Source: JAFGSG01 sp964626055
GTDB lineage: Bacteria; Spirochaetota; UBA4802; JAFGDQ01
Assembly: GCA_964626055.1 (NCBI GenBank)
Contig: CAZVDF010000013.1
Location: forward strand, 1-64,000
DNA: 64,000 bases
Direction: 5' to 3'
Shown here: one piece after another, positions 25,178-34,497 of the stretch
Layout: the number at the start of each line of letters is the position of its first letter
Numbering within the stretch: position 1 is the first letter of the stretch
Position numbers and translations under genes: made by a program
The notes under the pieces: model-generated
The model's database searches: none
Seen by the model: only the letters and a program-made list of their open reading frames with translations
What the model was told of the DNA's origin: nothing

Positions 25178-25201
25178 CGGCCGGCGTTTTTCTGCCGGCC
25201 G
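25178..25201 (+). promoter_or_regulatory. Strong GC hairpin in the leader of the metalloprotease gene
   Basis: CGGCCGGC (25178-25185) and GCCGGCCG (25194-25201) pair perfectly around a T-rich loop, 13 bases before the ATG. The ribosome site would be AAGGG at about 25205. It may be a remnant of the palindrome family (CTCCCGGCCGG...GGGATAGGG precedes it) and could hinder initiation. Confidence 0.5.
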
Positions 25202-25214
25202 GGCAAGGGTATAA

Positions 25215-28190
25215 ATGAAAAGAATTATTCTGACATTATTCTTTCTTCAAATCAGCGTAAAACTTTTCTCGGCATTGTTATTTGACCCGCAGCTTGAATG
25301 GAAATCCATAAAAACGGAACATTTCTGGATACATTACCATCAGGGAATAGAAGAGCAGGCCTTAAAATTATCCCGGATCGCGGAAAAAATACACCGGCGG
25401 CTGTCCCCTCTCATAAAATGGCAGCCTTCCCTCAGAACCGATGTTATTCTTGTAGACAACCTGTACGCTGCAAACGGATTCGCAATGTCGGTACCGTATA
25501 ACCGGGTACAGATATATTTAACAAGACCTGAGCTTGACGGAGTTCTAAGCAATTTCGACAGCTGGCTTGAAATGGTCTTCACGCATGAATATACGCATGT
25601 GCTCAACATGGATTCCATTTACGGTATCCCGACCTTTACCAGATACGCTTTCGGAAGATGCTGTTTCCCGAACGCTTATCTCCCGATATGGATGACGGAA
25701 GGCATCGCTGTTTATCATGAGTCCGATTATTCCAGATTCGGACGCAACAACAGCACTTACACGGATATGGTCATGAGAACCGAGATACTGAACAACAGCT
25801 TTAAGCCTATAAGCAAAGCCTCGCATTTCCCGAGGGAATGGCCGACAGGCAATGTGCCGTATCTTTACGGCGGGCTGTTTATTGAATATCTTGAAAAAAA
25901 ATACGGCATCGGGAGATTCGACAATGTAATGTCGAATAATGCCTATAATTTTTTACCGTACCGTGATAACGTGCCTTATTACGCTCTTCTTGTTTTCCCA
26001 ATTATTACACACTCGCCTTGGTTCTGGTACAGTGCGAGTGAATGGGAATATGGAGAAGGAAATACTTCCGGTATTCTGTGGGACGAATGGGAAAAGTACA
26101 TAAAAATAAAATACTCAAGGCAGATTGAGAATATAAAGAAAGAGCAGATAACGGAATATAAATTAATCACCAGCAGCGGATATAACACATTACTACCAAG
26201 ATTCGGGAAAAGCACTAAAAATATATATTACATAAGAAATACGAATTATGACAAAACAGCTTTGATGAGTTACTCTCAAATAACAGGTAAAAATGAAATA
26301 CTCTGCAGGGTCAACGATCCGAACAGCATGAGCGTGGCAGACGACGAAAAGATCTACTTATCGGACGCGGAATTTTACAGATCATATTCCATATACAATG
26401 AAGCGTTCGTTTATGCTGACGGTTATGAAAAACTCACAAGGAAGCTTAAGGGCAGCTACATAGACGCAAGCCACGACAGGGAAAATATTTGTTATATAAA
26501 ACAGGATAAAGGTAAATTTTCACTGATGCTTTCCGACCCGCTATTCAGGAAAACGGAAAGCTTGATAAGCGGTACCGATATTCAGATAGCATTTTCAAAA
26601 TTCTCGCCCGACGGAAAAAAGATCGCTTTCACATTGAAAGAAAAGAACGGCAACGCGGATATAGCTGTTTTGAATATCGCTGATAAAAGCATGATCAGAT
26701 TGACTGATGATGAATACAACGATGTTAATCCGGCATGGCATCCCGACGGCAGCAGGATAGTATTTTCTTCAGACAGGGATGGAACGTATAATTTATACGA
26801 ATGCAATCTCAAAAATATGCAGATTTCCAGACTTACCAATCTTCTCGGCGGAGCTTTCTCGCCCGACGTTTCTCCCGACGGCAGCCAGATTGTCTTTGCA
26901 TCCTACGGAAAGAACGGATTCGATATAGCACTTATGAGATATCCCGGGAAAGGCGATAAAACCCGGAACACCGATTTCAGAAATCTGCCCGTTCAATTCT
27001 TCACCGTTCCGGATGAACCCGAATATCAAAAAACAAAAATACAATCGGAATACTTTACTTCGTTAAACACTCTTTATCCTTTTATGTGGTTCGCCAATAT
27101 CTACAGCTCGGAAGTATACAAAAACAAGTATCAATACGTACCGGGTATTTTCACTGTCGGCATGGACACATTATTCAGGAATATGTATTATATCGACGCA
27201 TATGCATTTACTTTTGAAAAGAGAGCGCAACTTGACCTGTATTATTATTTCGGTTATCTTTATCCGGATATCATAGCGGAATATCATGATGAAACGCTTT
27301 TTTACGGAAATGACGGATTCCCCTGGGAAAACGACAACAAGGATAAACTGAAAAGGGAACTGGAAAGAAAAGGCGTATTCGGCATCGCTTTCCCTTTCTA
27401 CTATTATCTCAGCGCCCACGTTGCCTCTCTTTCTTATCATTACTCAAAGACATCTACTGACATATATTATCCCGGGACGGGAACGGAAAAATTCAGGGAT
27501 ATTGAAGCGAAAGCGCGCGTGAAATACATGTACAGCAACGCGCTTCAATATTCCTATTCAATAAGCAAAGAGGACGGCAGGGATTTTTTCGTGCTGTATG
27601 ATTCATACAGGGAAGAGCTGGGATCCGATCTTACATATCATAAAGTGATGGGCGAATATGCCGAATACCTGCCCGGTCTATTCAGAAATAACGTAATAAT
27701 GGCGCGTCTAAGGGGAGGCGCTTCGTTCGACAATCCTGATTACAAGGCGCCGTTCCCGCTCGGCAGGTTCCAGAGAGGAGACCGCGACGCGCCTGCAACA
27801 GACGAAGACGAGTTCGGATTAAGAGGATATCCTTACGGAAGTATTTTCGGCAGCAGGATCGCTGTCGGAGCGATCGAATACAGGCTGCCTTTAATACAAA
27901 AAGATTTCGCCTTCGGGACTTTCCCATTGATGTTCAGGGATATCTGGCTTATTCCTTTTGCGGAATACGGCAATGTCTGGGATAATAAAACCGATTCCGG
28001 CGATTTTAAAAAAAGCGCCGGAATCGAGCTCAACCTTAGAATAACGGTGGGCTATTACATTGATCTGCAGGGATACTTCGGCTACGCAAGGGGATTCGAC
28101 AAATACGGCGAAGATCAGTTTTATTTCGCGGTCAGCACTCTTTTCGAAGGAGCTTTAAAAAATAAATATAAATGGCTTGATTATTTATAA
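25215..28190 (+). CDS. Exported fusion: gluzincin-like metalloprotease, PD40 propeller and outer-membrane barrel
   Basis: The protein has 991 residues. A signal peptide (1-19) is followed by a peptidase-MA-like domain with the zinc motif HEYTH (His124, Glu125, His128) and a downstream WMTEGIAVYHE (Glu162) typical of gluzincins. Residues about 330-600 hold TolB-like repeats (FSPDGKKIAFTL, WHPDGSRIVFSSDRDG, VSPDGSQIVFASYG). The last 350 residues are strand-rich and include LRGYPYGSIFGSRIAVGAIE, the Omp85-like motif, and end as a barrel. The protease would thus be displayed at the outer membrane. The substrate is unknown. It has no operon partner. Confidence 0.8.
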   Translation: MKRIILTLFFLQISVKLFSALLFDPQLEWKSIKTEHFWIHYHQGIEEQALKLSRIAEKIHRRLSPLIKWQPSLRTDVILVDNLYAANGFAMSVPYNRVQIYLTRPELDGVLSNFDSWLEMVFTHEYTHVLNMDSIYGIPTFTRYAFGRCCFPNAYLPIWMTEGIAVYHESDYSRFGRNNSTYTDMVMRTEILNNSFKPISKASHFPREWPTGNVPYLYGGLFIEYLEKKYGIGRFDNVMSNNAYNFLPYRDNVPYYALLVFPIITHSPWFWYSASEWEYGEGNTSGILWDEWEKYIKIKYSRQIENIKKEQITEYKLITSSGYNTLLPRFGKSTKNIYYIRNTNYDKTALMSYSQITGKNEILCRVNDPNSMSVADDEKIYLSDAEFYRSYSIYNEAFVYADGYEKLTRKLKGSYIDASHDRENICYIKQDKGKFSLMLSDPLFRKTESLISGTDIQIAFSKFSPDGKKIAFTLKEKNGNADIAVLNIADKSMIRLTDDEYNDVNPAWHPDGSRIVFSSDRDGTYNLYECNLKNMQISRLTNLLGGAFSPDVSPDGSQIVFASYGKNGFDIALMRYPGKGDKTRNTDFRNLPVQFFTVPDEPEYQKTKIQSEYFTSLNTLYPFMWFANIYSSEVYKNKYQYVPGIFTVGMDTLFRNMYYIDAYAFTFEKRAQLDLYYYFGYLYPDIIAEYHDETLFYGNDGFPWENDNKDKLKRELERKGVFGIAFPFYYYLSAHVASLSYHYSKTSTDIYYPGTGTEKFRDIEAKARVKYMYSNALQYSYSISKEDGRDFFVLYDSYREELGSDLTYHKVMGEYAEYLPGLFRNNVIMARLRGGASFDNPDYKAPFPLGRFQRGDRDAPATDEDEFGLRGYPYGSIFGSRIAVGAIEYRLPLIQKDFAFGTFPLMFRDIWLIPFAEYGNVWDNKTDSGDFKKSAGIELNLRITVGYYIDLQGYFGYARGFDKYGEDQFYFAVSTLFEGALKNKYKWLDYL

Positions 28191-28256
28191 ATGGGGATAT
28201 ATATATCCATATCCATTAATTATATAATATTTTATCTATAATATCAGGAGTCCACC

Positions 28257-29756
28257 TTGTCAGAAGAGATCGATCAACCGTACGTCATAAAACCGGCTGA
28301 TTATAAAAAATCCATTAACAATGATCAGCGATTCTATCTGCAATTCAATTTCTTCGGCCCGGAAGTCGAAGCTGCATTCATGAAAATTTTTCACAGATTT
28401 CTGGGAAAACACGACGTCCTGTACTTAAAAGAAATGCTTGTTACCGTAATCAGGGAACTGATCACGAATGCAGCAAAGGCTAATATAAAAAGGTTATATT
28501 TCAAGCTGAGCGAGCTTGATATCAATAAAAAAGATGATTACAGAATGGGGATGGAAACATTCAAGAAGGATGTTTTTACAGGCGATAGCGAAATTTTCAG
28601 CAAATTAAGCGAAGTCAATCTTCTAGTAAGGGTCATTTTTGAAAGCACTCCGGATAAATTAATTATCCGTATTGTCAATAACACGCCCATACTTGAGGAA
28701 GAACTAAAAAAAATCGAATCACGTATTAAAAAGGCTTTTTCATATACGGACATATCGGAGGCATTTGAGGATGTGATGGATGATTCCGAAGGAGTCGGGC
28801 TGGGTCTGATTATGGCTTTAATGCTATTTAAGAACGCCGGATTCCCGCCGGAAACATACAGAATAAAATGCGAGAATAATCTGACGACGGCATCGGTTAA
28901 TATTCCGTTAAAAACAAACCGGGAAAGTCATAATTTAAAAATCGCCGACGAACTTATAAAAGAGCTGGAAAAAATACCTTCTTTCCCCGAGAATATACTG
29001 GAGATACAAAGGCTCTGCGCCGATCCGGACTCCAGCTTAAAACAGATTTCCGCAAGCATAACGAAAGATCCAGGGTTGACCACTTCGCTTCTTAAACTCG
29101 CAAATTCAGCCGGTTACATTACGATGCAGACGACAAAAACGATCGAGGATGCCGTAAAACTAATAGGCATAAAGACAATTAACGCGCTGCTTGTCGCGAG
29201 CGGGGTGCAGAAAATACTGAACTCCAGATATAAAAAATTCGAAAGCCTGTGGCAGGAATCCTACAGGGCGGCATTCTATGCCCAGAAAATGACGATACAG
29301 ACCAAACAGTCTAAATCGAGCGAATTTATATATCTTGCGACTCTTCTCGCGGATATAGGCCAGATAGTCCTTTTATCGATTAAGCCAGAACTCACAAAAA
29401 AAATCCACGATATCGCCGGCACAAAAATTATCGAGAACGCGAGCCTTCTTGAAGAAATGAGCCTCGGTGTAAGCCATACCACGCTTGGAAGCCTGATATG
29501 CGAGAAATGGAAGTTCAACGAAGAGCTTGTTACCATAATAAAATATCACCACAGGCCTCATTTAGCGCCCTCGAATTACAAAGCATTAATATATTTGGCA
29601 TACTTGTCCTATTCAATGGTAGACATTGAAAACAGAAGAACGCGGTTTGAAATACTTGACGAAGACGTGCTGGATTACTATAATCTGACCAATAAACAAA
29701 AATTCGAGACTCTTCACAGGACTTTAAAAGCTACTTACGAAACTCAATATAAATAA
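28257..29756 (+). CDS. GHKL ATPase-like and HDOD domain regulator
   Basis: The protein has 499 residues and starts at TTG with CAGGAG 6 bases upstream; no ATG fits. Residues about 1-220 resemble a histidine-kinase-type ATPase without the phosphoacceptor: N-box ELITNAAKANI, a D/N-rich IRIVNNTPIL and a G-box GVGLGLIMALMLFK. Residues about 235-440 are an HDOD domain (IPSFPENILEIQRLCADPDSS, ITKDPGLTTSLLKLANSA, KTIEDAVKLIGIKTIN, LLADIGQIVLLS, GSLICEKWKF, IKYHHRPH). HDOD proteins act in signalling without cyclic-di-GMP hydrolysis. The combination is uncommon. glyQ follows 21 bases downstream. Confidence 0.8.
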   Translation: MSEEIDQPYVIKPADYKKSINNDQRFYLQFNFFGPEVEAAFMKIFHRFLGKHDVLYLKEMLVTVIRELITNAAKANIKRLYFKLSELDINKKDDYRMGMETFKKDVFTGDSEIFSKLSEVNLLVRVIFESTPDKLIIRIVNNTPILEEELKKIESRIKKAFSYTDISEAFEDVMDDSEGVGLGLIMALMLFKNAGFPPETYRIKCENNLTTASVNIPLKTNRESHNLKIADELIKELEKIPSFPENILEIQRLCADPDSSLKQISASITKDPGLTTSLLKLANSAGYITMQTTKTIEDAVKLIGIKTINALLVASGVQKILNSRYKKFESLWQESYRAAFYAQKMTIQTKQSKSSEFIYLATLLADIGQIVLLSIKPELTKKIHDIAGTKIIENASLLEEMSLGVSHTTLGSLICEKWKFNEELVTIIKYHHRPHLAPSNYKALIYLAYLSYSMVDIENRRTRFEILDEDVLDYYNLTNKQKFETLHRTLKATYETQYK

Positions 29757-29777
29757 ACTATAAAAGAAGACCGGAAT

Positions 29778-30674
29778 ATGTACTTACAGGAAATCATTGC
29801 AAAACTGAACGAATACTGGGCATCCAGGGACTGCATCATTACGCAGGGATACGATCTTGAAGTCGGCGCGGGGACATTCAATCCCGCCACTTTTTTGCGC
29901 GTACTGGGGCCCGAGCCGTGGAAAGCGGCCTATGTTGAGCCCTCAAGACGCCCTACCGACGGACGATACGGAGACAACCCGAACAGGTTGCAGCATTATT
30001 TTCAATACCAGGTAATAATGAAGCCTTCCCCGCTGGACGTCCAAGATCAGTATCTGGATTCGCTGCGTTTCCTGGGCATTAAGCTGGAAGAACACGATGT
30101 TCGCTTCGTCGAAGACGACTGGGAATCGCCGACCCTCGGCGCATCCGGTCTCGGCTGGGAAGTTTGGCTGGACGGGATGGAAATCACCCAGTTCACCTAT
30201 TTCCAGCAATGCGGCGGCATCGAGCTTAACCCGGTATCGGTCGAGCTGACATACGGCCTTGAGAGAATATGCATGTATATACAGGAGAAAGCAAACATAT
30301 TCGACATCAACTGGAATAAAGATATTCTGTACCGCGATGTTTACCACAGGAATGAATTTGAATTCTCGCATTATAACTTCAGCATCGCAAATACGGATTT
30401 ATACTTTAATCTTTTTAATCTTTACGAGGAAGAATGCAACGCTGTATTAAATAATCCGGATCCGAAACTTGTTCTCCCGGCATATGATTTTGTTCTGAAA
30501 TGCTCCCATGCGTTCAACATGCTGGACGCGCGCGGCGCCATATCCGTTACCGAGCGCGTCGGCTATATAACAAGAGTAAGGAACCTTGCGAAAAAATGCG
30601 CCGAAAGATACGTTGAAATAAGAAAAGAGCTTGGATTCCCTCTGTTAAAAACAACAGTTGGCAGGTCTGTGTAA
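29778..30674 (+). CDS. glyQ: Glycine-tRNA ligase alpha subunit
   Basis: GlyQ charges tRNA-Gly together with the beta subunit GlyS as an alpha2beta2 enzyme. This 298-residue protein carries the class II core: CIITQGYDLEVGAGTFNPATFLR, GPEPWKAAYVEPSRRPTDGRYG, PNRLQHYFQYQVI, FVEDDWESPTLGASGLGWEV, GMEITQFTYFQQ and YGLERICMYIQ. It is complete. The usual downstream neighbour glyS is absent; nrnA follows instead, 4 bases after the stop. GlyS must be encoded elsewhere in the genome. Confidence 0.97.
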   Translation: MYLQEIIAKLNEYWASRDCIITQGYDLEVGAGTFNPATFLRVLGPEPWKAAYVEPSRRPTDGRYGDNPNRLQHYFQYQVIMKPSPLDVQDQYLDSLRFLGIKLEEHDVRFVEDDWESPTLGASGLGWEVWLDGMEITQFTYFQQCGGIELNPVSVELTYGLERICMYIQEKANIFDINWNKDILYRDVYHRNEFEFSHYNFSIANTDLYFNLFNLYEEECNAVLNNPDPKLVLPAYDFVLKCSHAFNMLDARGAISVTERVGYITRVRNLAKKCAERYVEIRKELGFPLLKTTVGRSV

Positions 30675-30678
30675 AATT

Positions 30679-31674
30679 ATGTTTCAGGGCTTTAAAAAAC
30701 TGGACGGCTTTCTGGCGAAAAACGATAAATTCATTATCTCCACCCATGAAAGTCCTGACGGAGACGGGCTGGGCTCGGAAATAGCTTTTAAAGAACTTTT
30801 AACAAGCCTTAATAAAACGGCTTATATTCTGAACTCGGATCCGATCCCGGATAAATTTCTGTTTATAGATCCCGAGAATGAGATCAACATATTTAACAAT
30901 AACTCAAATCTGCCTTTCCTGAACGAACTGAACGAATATGCCGTATTTGTGCTGGATACAAATGATTTCGATAATATCGGCGCGACATATAATTATATAA
31001 AAGACAAAGTAAAAGATGTTTTCATTATTGATCATCACGAAGGCGGTAATGACAAATTTGAAGATAATTTCATTAAAGCCGAAGCTTCCTCGGCAAGTGA
31101 AATAATTTACGATATCATCAAATATTACGACAAAAAGCCCAGCTTTAAAGCCGCCCAGGCGCTCTATGCTGGCATTCTGTTCGATACCGGCTCTTTCAGA
31201 TATCCGAAGACCACTCCCGAAACATTCAGAATAATTGCCAATCTAGTGGAGCTCGGGGCGAATCCCTTTAATATTTATGAGAAAATTTACGAAAGCAATT
31301 CATTGGACAGCTTCGAGCTGAGGGCGAAAATGCTGGCTTCAATGGAGATCCATTTCAACAAAAAATTGATCCTGATGAAGCTGACAAAGGAAATGCTGGA
31401 AGAAACCGGCGCTCCGTTTACTGAAGGCGAGTTGAACATCAATCTGCCGCTCACTGTAGACGGAGTGATTGCAAGCGTCCTGGTAAAGCAAAATCTGGAC
31501 GGCCAGGTAAAGGTCAGCATGAGAACTAAAGGCGACTATGATGTTGCCGGGATAGCGATGGCCAGGGGAGGCGGCGGTCATAAAAACGCCGCGGGATACA
31601 AATCCAGGATATCATTTGAAGATACATGCAGGGAAGTTATAAAAGAAATGTCGAAGTTTTTTCAGCAGAACTGA
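30679..31674 (+). CDS. nrnA: DHH-family nanoRNase / pAp phosphatase
   Basis: This 331-residue protein resembles NrnA, which degrades 2-5-nt RNAs and dephosphorylates 3'-phosphoadenosine 5'-phosphate. The DHH motifs are THESPDGDGLGSEIA, LDTNDFDNIG, DHHEGG and LFDTGSFRYPKTTPET. The DHHA1 motif RGGGGHKNAAGY is intact. I chose ATG 30679 because it begins just after the glyQ stop; a TTG seven codons earlier, overlapping glyQ, is possible. It is coupled to glyQ. Element C lies just downstream. Confidence 0.9.
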   Translation: MFQGFKKLDGFLAKNDKFIISTHESPDGDGLGSEIAFKELLTSLNKTAYILNSDPIPDKFLFIDPENEINIFNNNSNLPFLNELNEYAVFVLDTNDFDNIGATYNYIKDKVKDVFIIDHHEGGNDKFEDNFIKAEASSASEIIYDIIKYYDKKPSFKAAQALYAGILFDTGSFRYPKTTPETFRIIANLVELGANPFNIYEKIYESNSLDSFELRAKMLASMEIHFNKKLILMKLTKEMLEETGAPFTEGELNINLPLTVDGVIASVLVKQNLDGQVKVSMRTKGDYDVAGIAMARGGGGHKNAAGYKSRISFEDTCREVIKEMSKFFQQN

Positions 31675-31714
31675 AAACCATCCCAAAATTATAATTTTTT
31701 ATTATAAATTAACC

Positions 31715-31845
31715 ATAAATATGAAACACATTACAAAATTTATGGGAACGCCTTTCAGGCCTGATGCGATAACCTTCAAAAAGATGAAAAGCTGACCAGG
31801 AAAGCCTGATTCCTGAGTAAATTTTGTAATGTGTTTCATATTTAT
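31715..31845. repeat. Perfect 28-bp-armed hairpin with 75-nt core (element C)
   Basis: Arms at 31715-31742 and 31818-31845 are perfect inverted complements. The 75-nt core at 31743-31817 (TGGGAACGCCTTTCAGG... ending ATTCCTGAG) aligns gaplessly with the reverse complement of the element B core. It lies between convergent genes (nrnA and the ParB-like gene) and is in the opposite core orientation to A and B. Confidence 0.85.
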
Positions 31846-31881
31846 TTAAAAAAACTGAATTTTAATAACTTGAAGAAATTT

Positions 31882-32862
31882 TTATAATAAATCCAGAAGT
31901 CTTTTTAACGCATCCCTGTTTATCCCGCTTACGATCCTATTAAATCCCCCGATATTGCTTCTCTTGTTGATTTTAATCCCAATCCCGAACTCATCTTTTT
32001 CGAAATATTCAGGAAAATCGATTTCAAGACCGTCTTTTGAAAGATCGCTGATTATCTTCTTCGCTTCAGACCTTATAGCGGTATATTCAGGATACCGCAC
32101 TTTGAAAATTTCGCGGAAGAGCATTTCGTCTTTTCTTGCGGGACCTTTATCGTAATCATCAGTACCGGCCGCCGCCTGATCAATACCTGATACTTTAACA
32201 GGTATATTATTCGACTTATTCATTCTATCGATATCCGACATGAGATCGACAATGCCCTTGAAGATATTAACGCGGATATCGGCATGCTTTGACCAGTCAG
32301 AGAGGAGCCGGCAGGAATCGCCCGACAGACTTAAAATTTTTTTAATAATTTTAAAGCCGATATTCTTCAAATCAAAGTAATTCTTAAGCTGTTCCGGCAG
32401 TGATAAAACTTTTTCCGTATTACCGCTGTAAAGAAAGTCATCGGGGATCTGCACCCTTTTTGCGGCCGCAGCGATGCCGTCCCTATTTAAAGTGAATGTA
32501 TCATTCAATACCCGGATGAACCTGCATTTCCCGACAGGGCCTATCTCTCCCCTGAAATTTTTTAAAACAGCGTTATTGATATACAGATCAGGATCCGGAA
32601 CTTCCGCGACATAACATAATACGTATAAACCGGGTTCCGGATATTTCAGTTCTCTAAAAATAGCCAGCCTGTTATGACCGAAAATAATTTTATATTCGCC
32701 GTTATTTTTAAAAAGAACTGGCATTTCCAGGATTCCGGATGCGCCTATTGACTCCTTAAGTCTGCCGTCTCCCTGCGGTCTGCTTATTTTAAAGTCAGTG
32801 TTGTTGAGATCGATAGAATCTATATTGACATTCTCGATTTTGCATCCGGGAAAAAATGCCAT
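31882..32862 (-). CDS. ParB-like N-terminal domain protein
   Basis: The protein has 326 residues. Residues about 10-100 fit a ParB/sulfiredoxin-fold domain: VNIDSIDLNNTDFKISRPQ, LKESIGASGILEMPVLFKNN and EYKIIFGHNRLAIFREL (the GHRRL-type box). A helical middle (about 110-220) might include a HTH. The acidic linker and the C-terminal domain are not recognised. It lacks the standard chromosomal ParB features and no parA is near, so a CTPase/partition role is unlikely to be canonical. Its start is 2 bases from the stop of the TPR-Mrr-like gene, so both form one operon. Confidence 0.65.
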   Translation of the reverse strand: MAFFPGCKIENVNIDSIDLNNTDFKISRPQGDGRLKESIGASGILEMPVLFKNNGEYKIIFGHNRLAIFRELKYPEPGLYVLCYVAEVPDPDLYINNAVLKNFRGEIGPVGKCRFIRVLNDTFTLNRDGIAAAAKRVQIPDDFLYSGNTEKVLSLPEQLKNYFDLKNIGFKIIKKILSLSGDSCRLLSDWSKHADIRVNIFKGIVDLMSDIDRMNKSNNIPVKVSGIDQAAAGTDDYDKGPARKDEMLFREIFKVRYPEYTAIRSEAKKIISDLSKDGLEIDFPEYFEKDEFGIGIKINKRSNIGGFNRIVSGINRDALKRLLDLL

Positions 32863-32864
32863 CT

Positions 32865-34427
32865 TTAGACCAATCCCTTTAATAAGTCATTCAATTCCGC
32901 GGGATAGACTACGCTTATTTTGCTGAGTTTGGCAAGGCTGTGTTCGGCGGCATTCGTAAGTTCCGCTGTAGTGATGAAAATCCCCCTTTGCGCTCTTATA
33001 TCGTTCACGGCCTGGGCAAAATTTCTGAGCGTTATCTCGCCGACCTTGCTGTCCTTCCAGCGTCTTATCCAGACGAGCTCTTTGTTATTGTTATCCGCAG
33101 ACTGCGAAAGGATATCGACCCCGTCAGCATCTCTGTATGTATGAAGGATCTCGGTCACTTTATTACCTAGTTTTACGATCAACCTGGTCGAAGCCATTCT
33201 GAACGCTTCATTATCCAGTGCGCAGAAAGCGGTTATTCTGTCGGCCGTCTCTTCCTGACCTCCCGCAGATGCCTGCCTGCCGGCTTTGCTTTTATAAATC
33301 TTCGCGGGCACGACAATGTTTTTAATGTCGATTATGCGATCGCTTTTAAGCCCGCAGATATTCCAAAGAAAATTTTGATTGAACGCGCTTCTTTCCCAGT
33401 CGTCTACGTAATCATATATCGTATTTTCAAATCCGTCGCTGCCGGCACCGCTGTTTATATCTTTCTTTATAAGATTAAGCAATTCCCTTATATCCTCATA
33501 GCTGCTGTCCATGCGATACAGCTCTTCCCAGTAATTAAATGCCTGATTCAACTGATTGTTTTTTATGCATGCAAATCCAATATCATATAATGAAAGTTTA
33601 ATCTCATCCTGCATGTTCTTTTCTCTTGAAAAATTCAGCAATTCTCCGAACAACTGCAATCCTTCCTTGTTTTTCCCTTCTGCCAGATTCAAAAATGACA
33701 GCAGCCTTTTTGCGATATACCTGACTTCATCCTCGACTATACGGCCTGCCAGCTTTGATGCATATAATGAAGCTTCGCCGTATTTTTCGGATCTTTGCAA
33801 AGCGAATGAAATTGCGAGCACAGCAATGTCCGAATTCGGCTTTAATGTTAAAGCTTCCTTAAAGTATTTTACCGCGTCGGTATTCTTATTATTCTGGTAA
33901 CTGCAGATACCGGCTCCGAAAAAGGACTCGAAATCGTCCTGCAGTTTGACAAGTTTTTCGAAATATTTCTGGGCGATGTCGAATTCACCCTGCCCCAGGG
34001 ATATAAAGGCTATGTGGTAATGCGCCTCGGCATCTTCAGGATTAATTTTCAATATCTCAAAATATGTCCGGAATGCCTGCTCAATATCATCGATTAAATA
34101 ATATGCCTGGGCGAGCATTCTAAGCACGGGAAGTTTCTGGACTTCATTGTCGTATTTATCAATGCGCAAGATTTCATTTAAATGATAAACAACCTGATCG
34201 TAATTTTTCAATTTTTCGTATAACGACGCTATTCTATAATGGATATCGAACGGATCAGCTTTTGAATAGAGCGTCTTTTTATATTCATCGATTGCTTCCT
34301 CAAATTTATTCTGCCTGATCAGTTCGATTGCCCTGTTTAAGGGATTACTTCTGGATTTAAAATACGACAAATAGACGGCCAGGCCCGATAAAATTGCAAT
34401 TATTACGATCAAGGAAAAAGTAAGCAT
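32865..34427 (-). CDS. Membrane-anchored TPR protein with C-terminal Mrr-like nuclease fold
   Basis: The protein has 520 residues. An N-terminal membrane span (about 2-20) is followed by about seven TPR repeats (AIDEYKKTLYSKADPFDIHY, AFRTYFEILKINPEDAEAHY, AVKYFKEALTLKPNSDIA) to about 330. The last 110 residues resemble the Mrr restriction-endonuclease family: DADGVDILSQS, ELVWIRRWK, GIFITTAELTNAAEHSLAKL, ISVVYPAELNDLL. The catalytic Q-x-K of Mrr reads W-I-R here, so cleavage activity is doubtful. It may be a binding module. It is co-transcribed with the ParB-like gene. Confidence 0.72.
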   Translation of the reverse strand: MLTFSLIVIIAILSGLAVYLSYFKSRSNPLNRAIELIRQNKFEEAIDEYKKTLYSKADPFDIHYRIASLYEKLKNYDQVVYHLNEILRIDKYDNEVQKLPVLRMLAQAYYLIDDIEQAFRTYFEILKINPEDAEAHYHIAFISLGQGEFDIAQKYFEKLVKLQDDFESFFGAGICSYQNNKNTDAVKYFKEALTLKPNSDIAVLAISFALQRSEKYGEASLYASKLAGRIVEDEVRYIAKRLLSFLNLAEGKNKEGLQLFGELLNFSREKNMQDEIKLSLYDIGFACIKNNQLNQAFNYWEELYRMDSSYEDIRELLNLIKKDINSGAGSDGFENTIYDYVDDWERSAFNQNFLWNICGLKSDRIIDIKNIVVPAKIYKSKAGRQASAGGQEETADRITAFCALDNEAFRMASTRLIVKLGNKVTEILHTYRDADGVDILSQSADNNNKELVWIRRWKDSKVGEITLRNFAQAVNDIRAQRGIFITTAELTNAAEHSLAKLSKISVVYPAELNDLLKGLV

Positions 34428-34497
34428 TTTGCTCCGTCTGCCGAAATAGGTTTTTGTCCAACGATACTATATAAATCGACAGATTGGATGAATTAAT

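Noticed and set aside
31882..34427. ParB-like and Mrr-like pair considered as a restriction or defence system
   Set aside because: No methyltransferase or helicase is present, the Mrr catalytic Lys is missing and the protein is membrane-anchored, so a defence claim is not supported.
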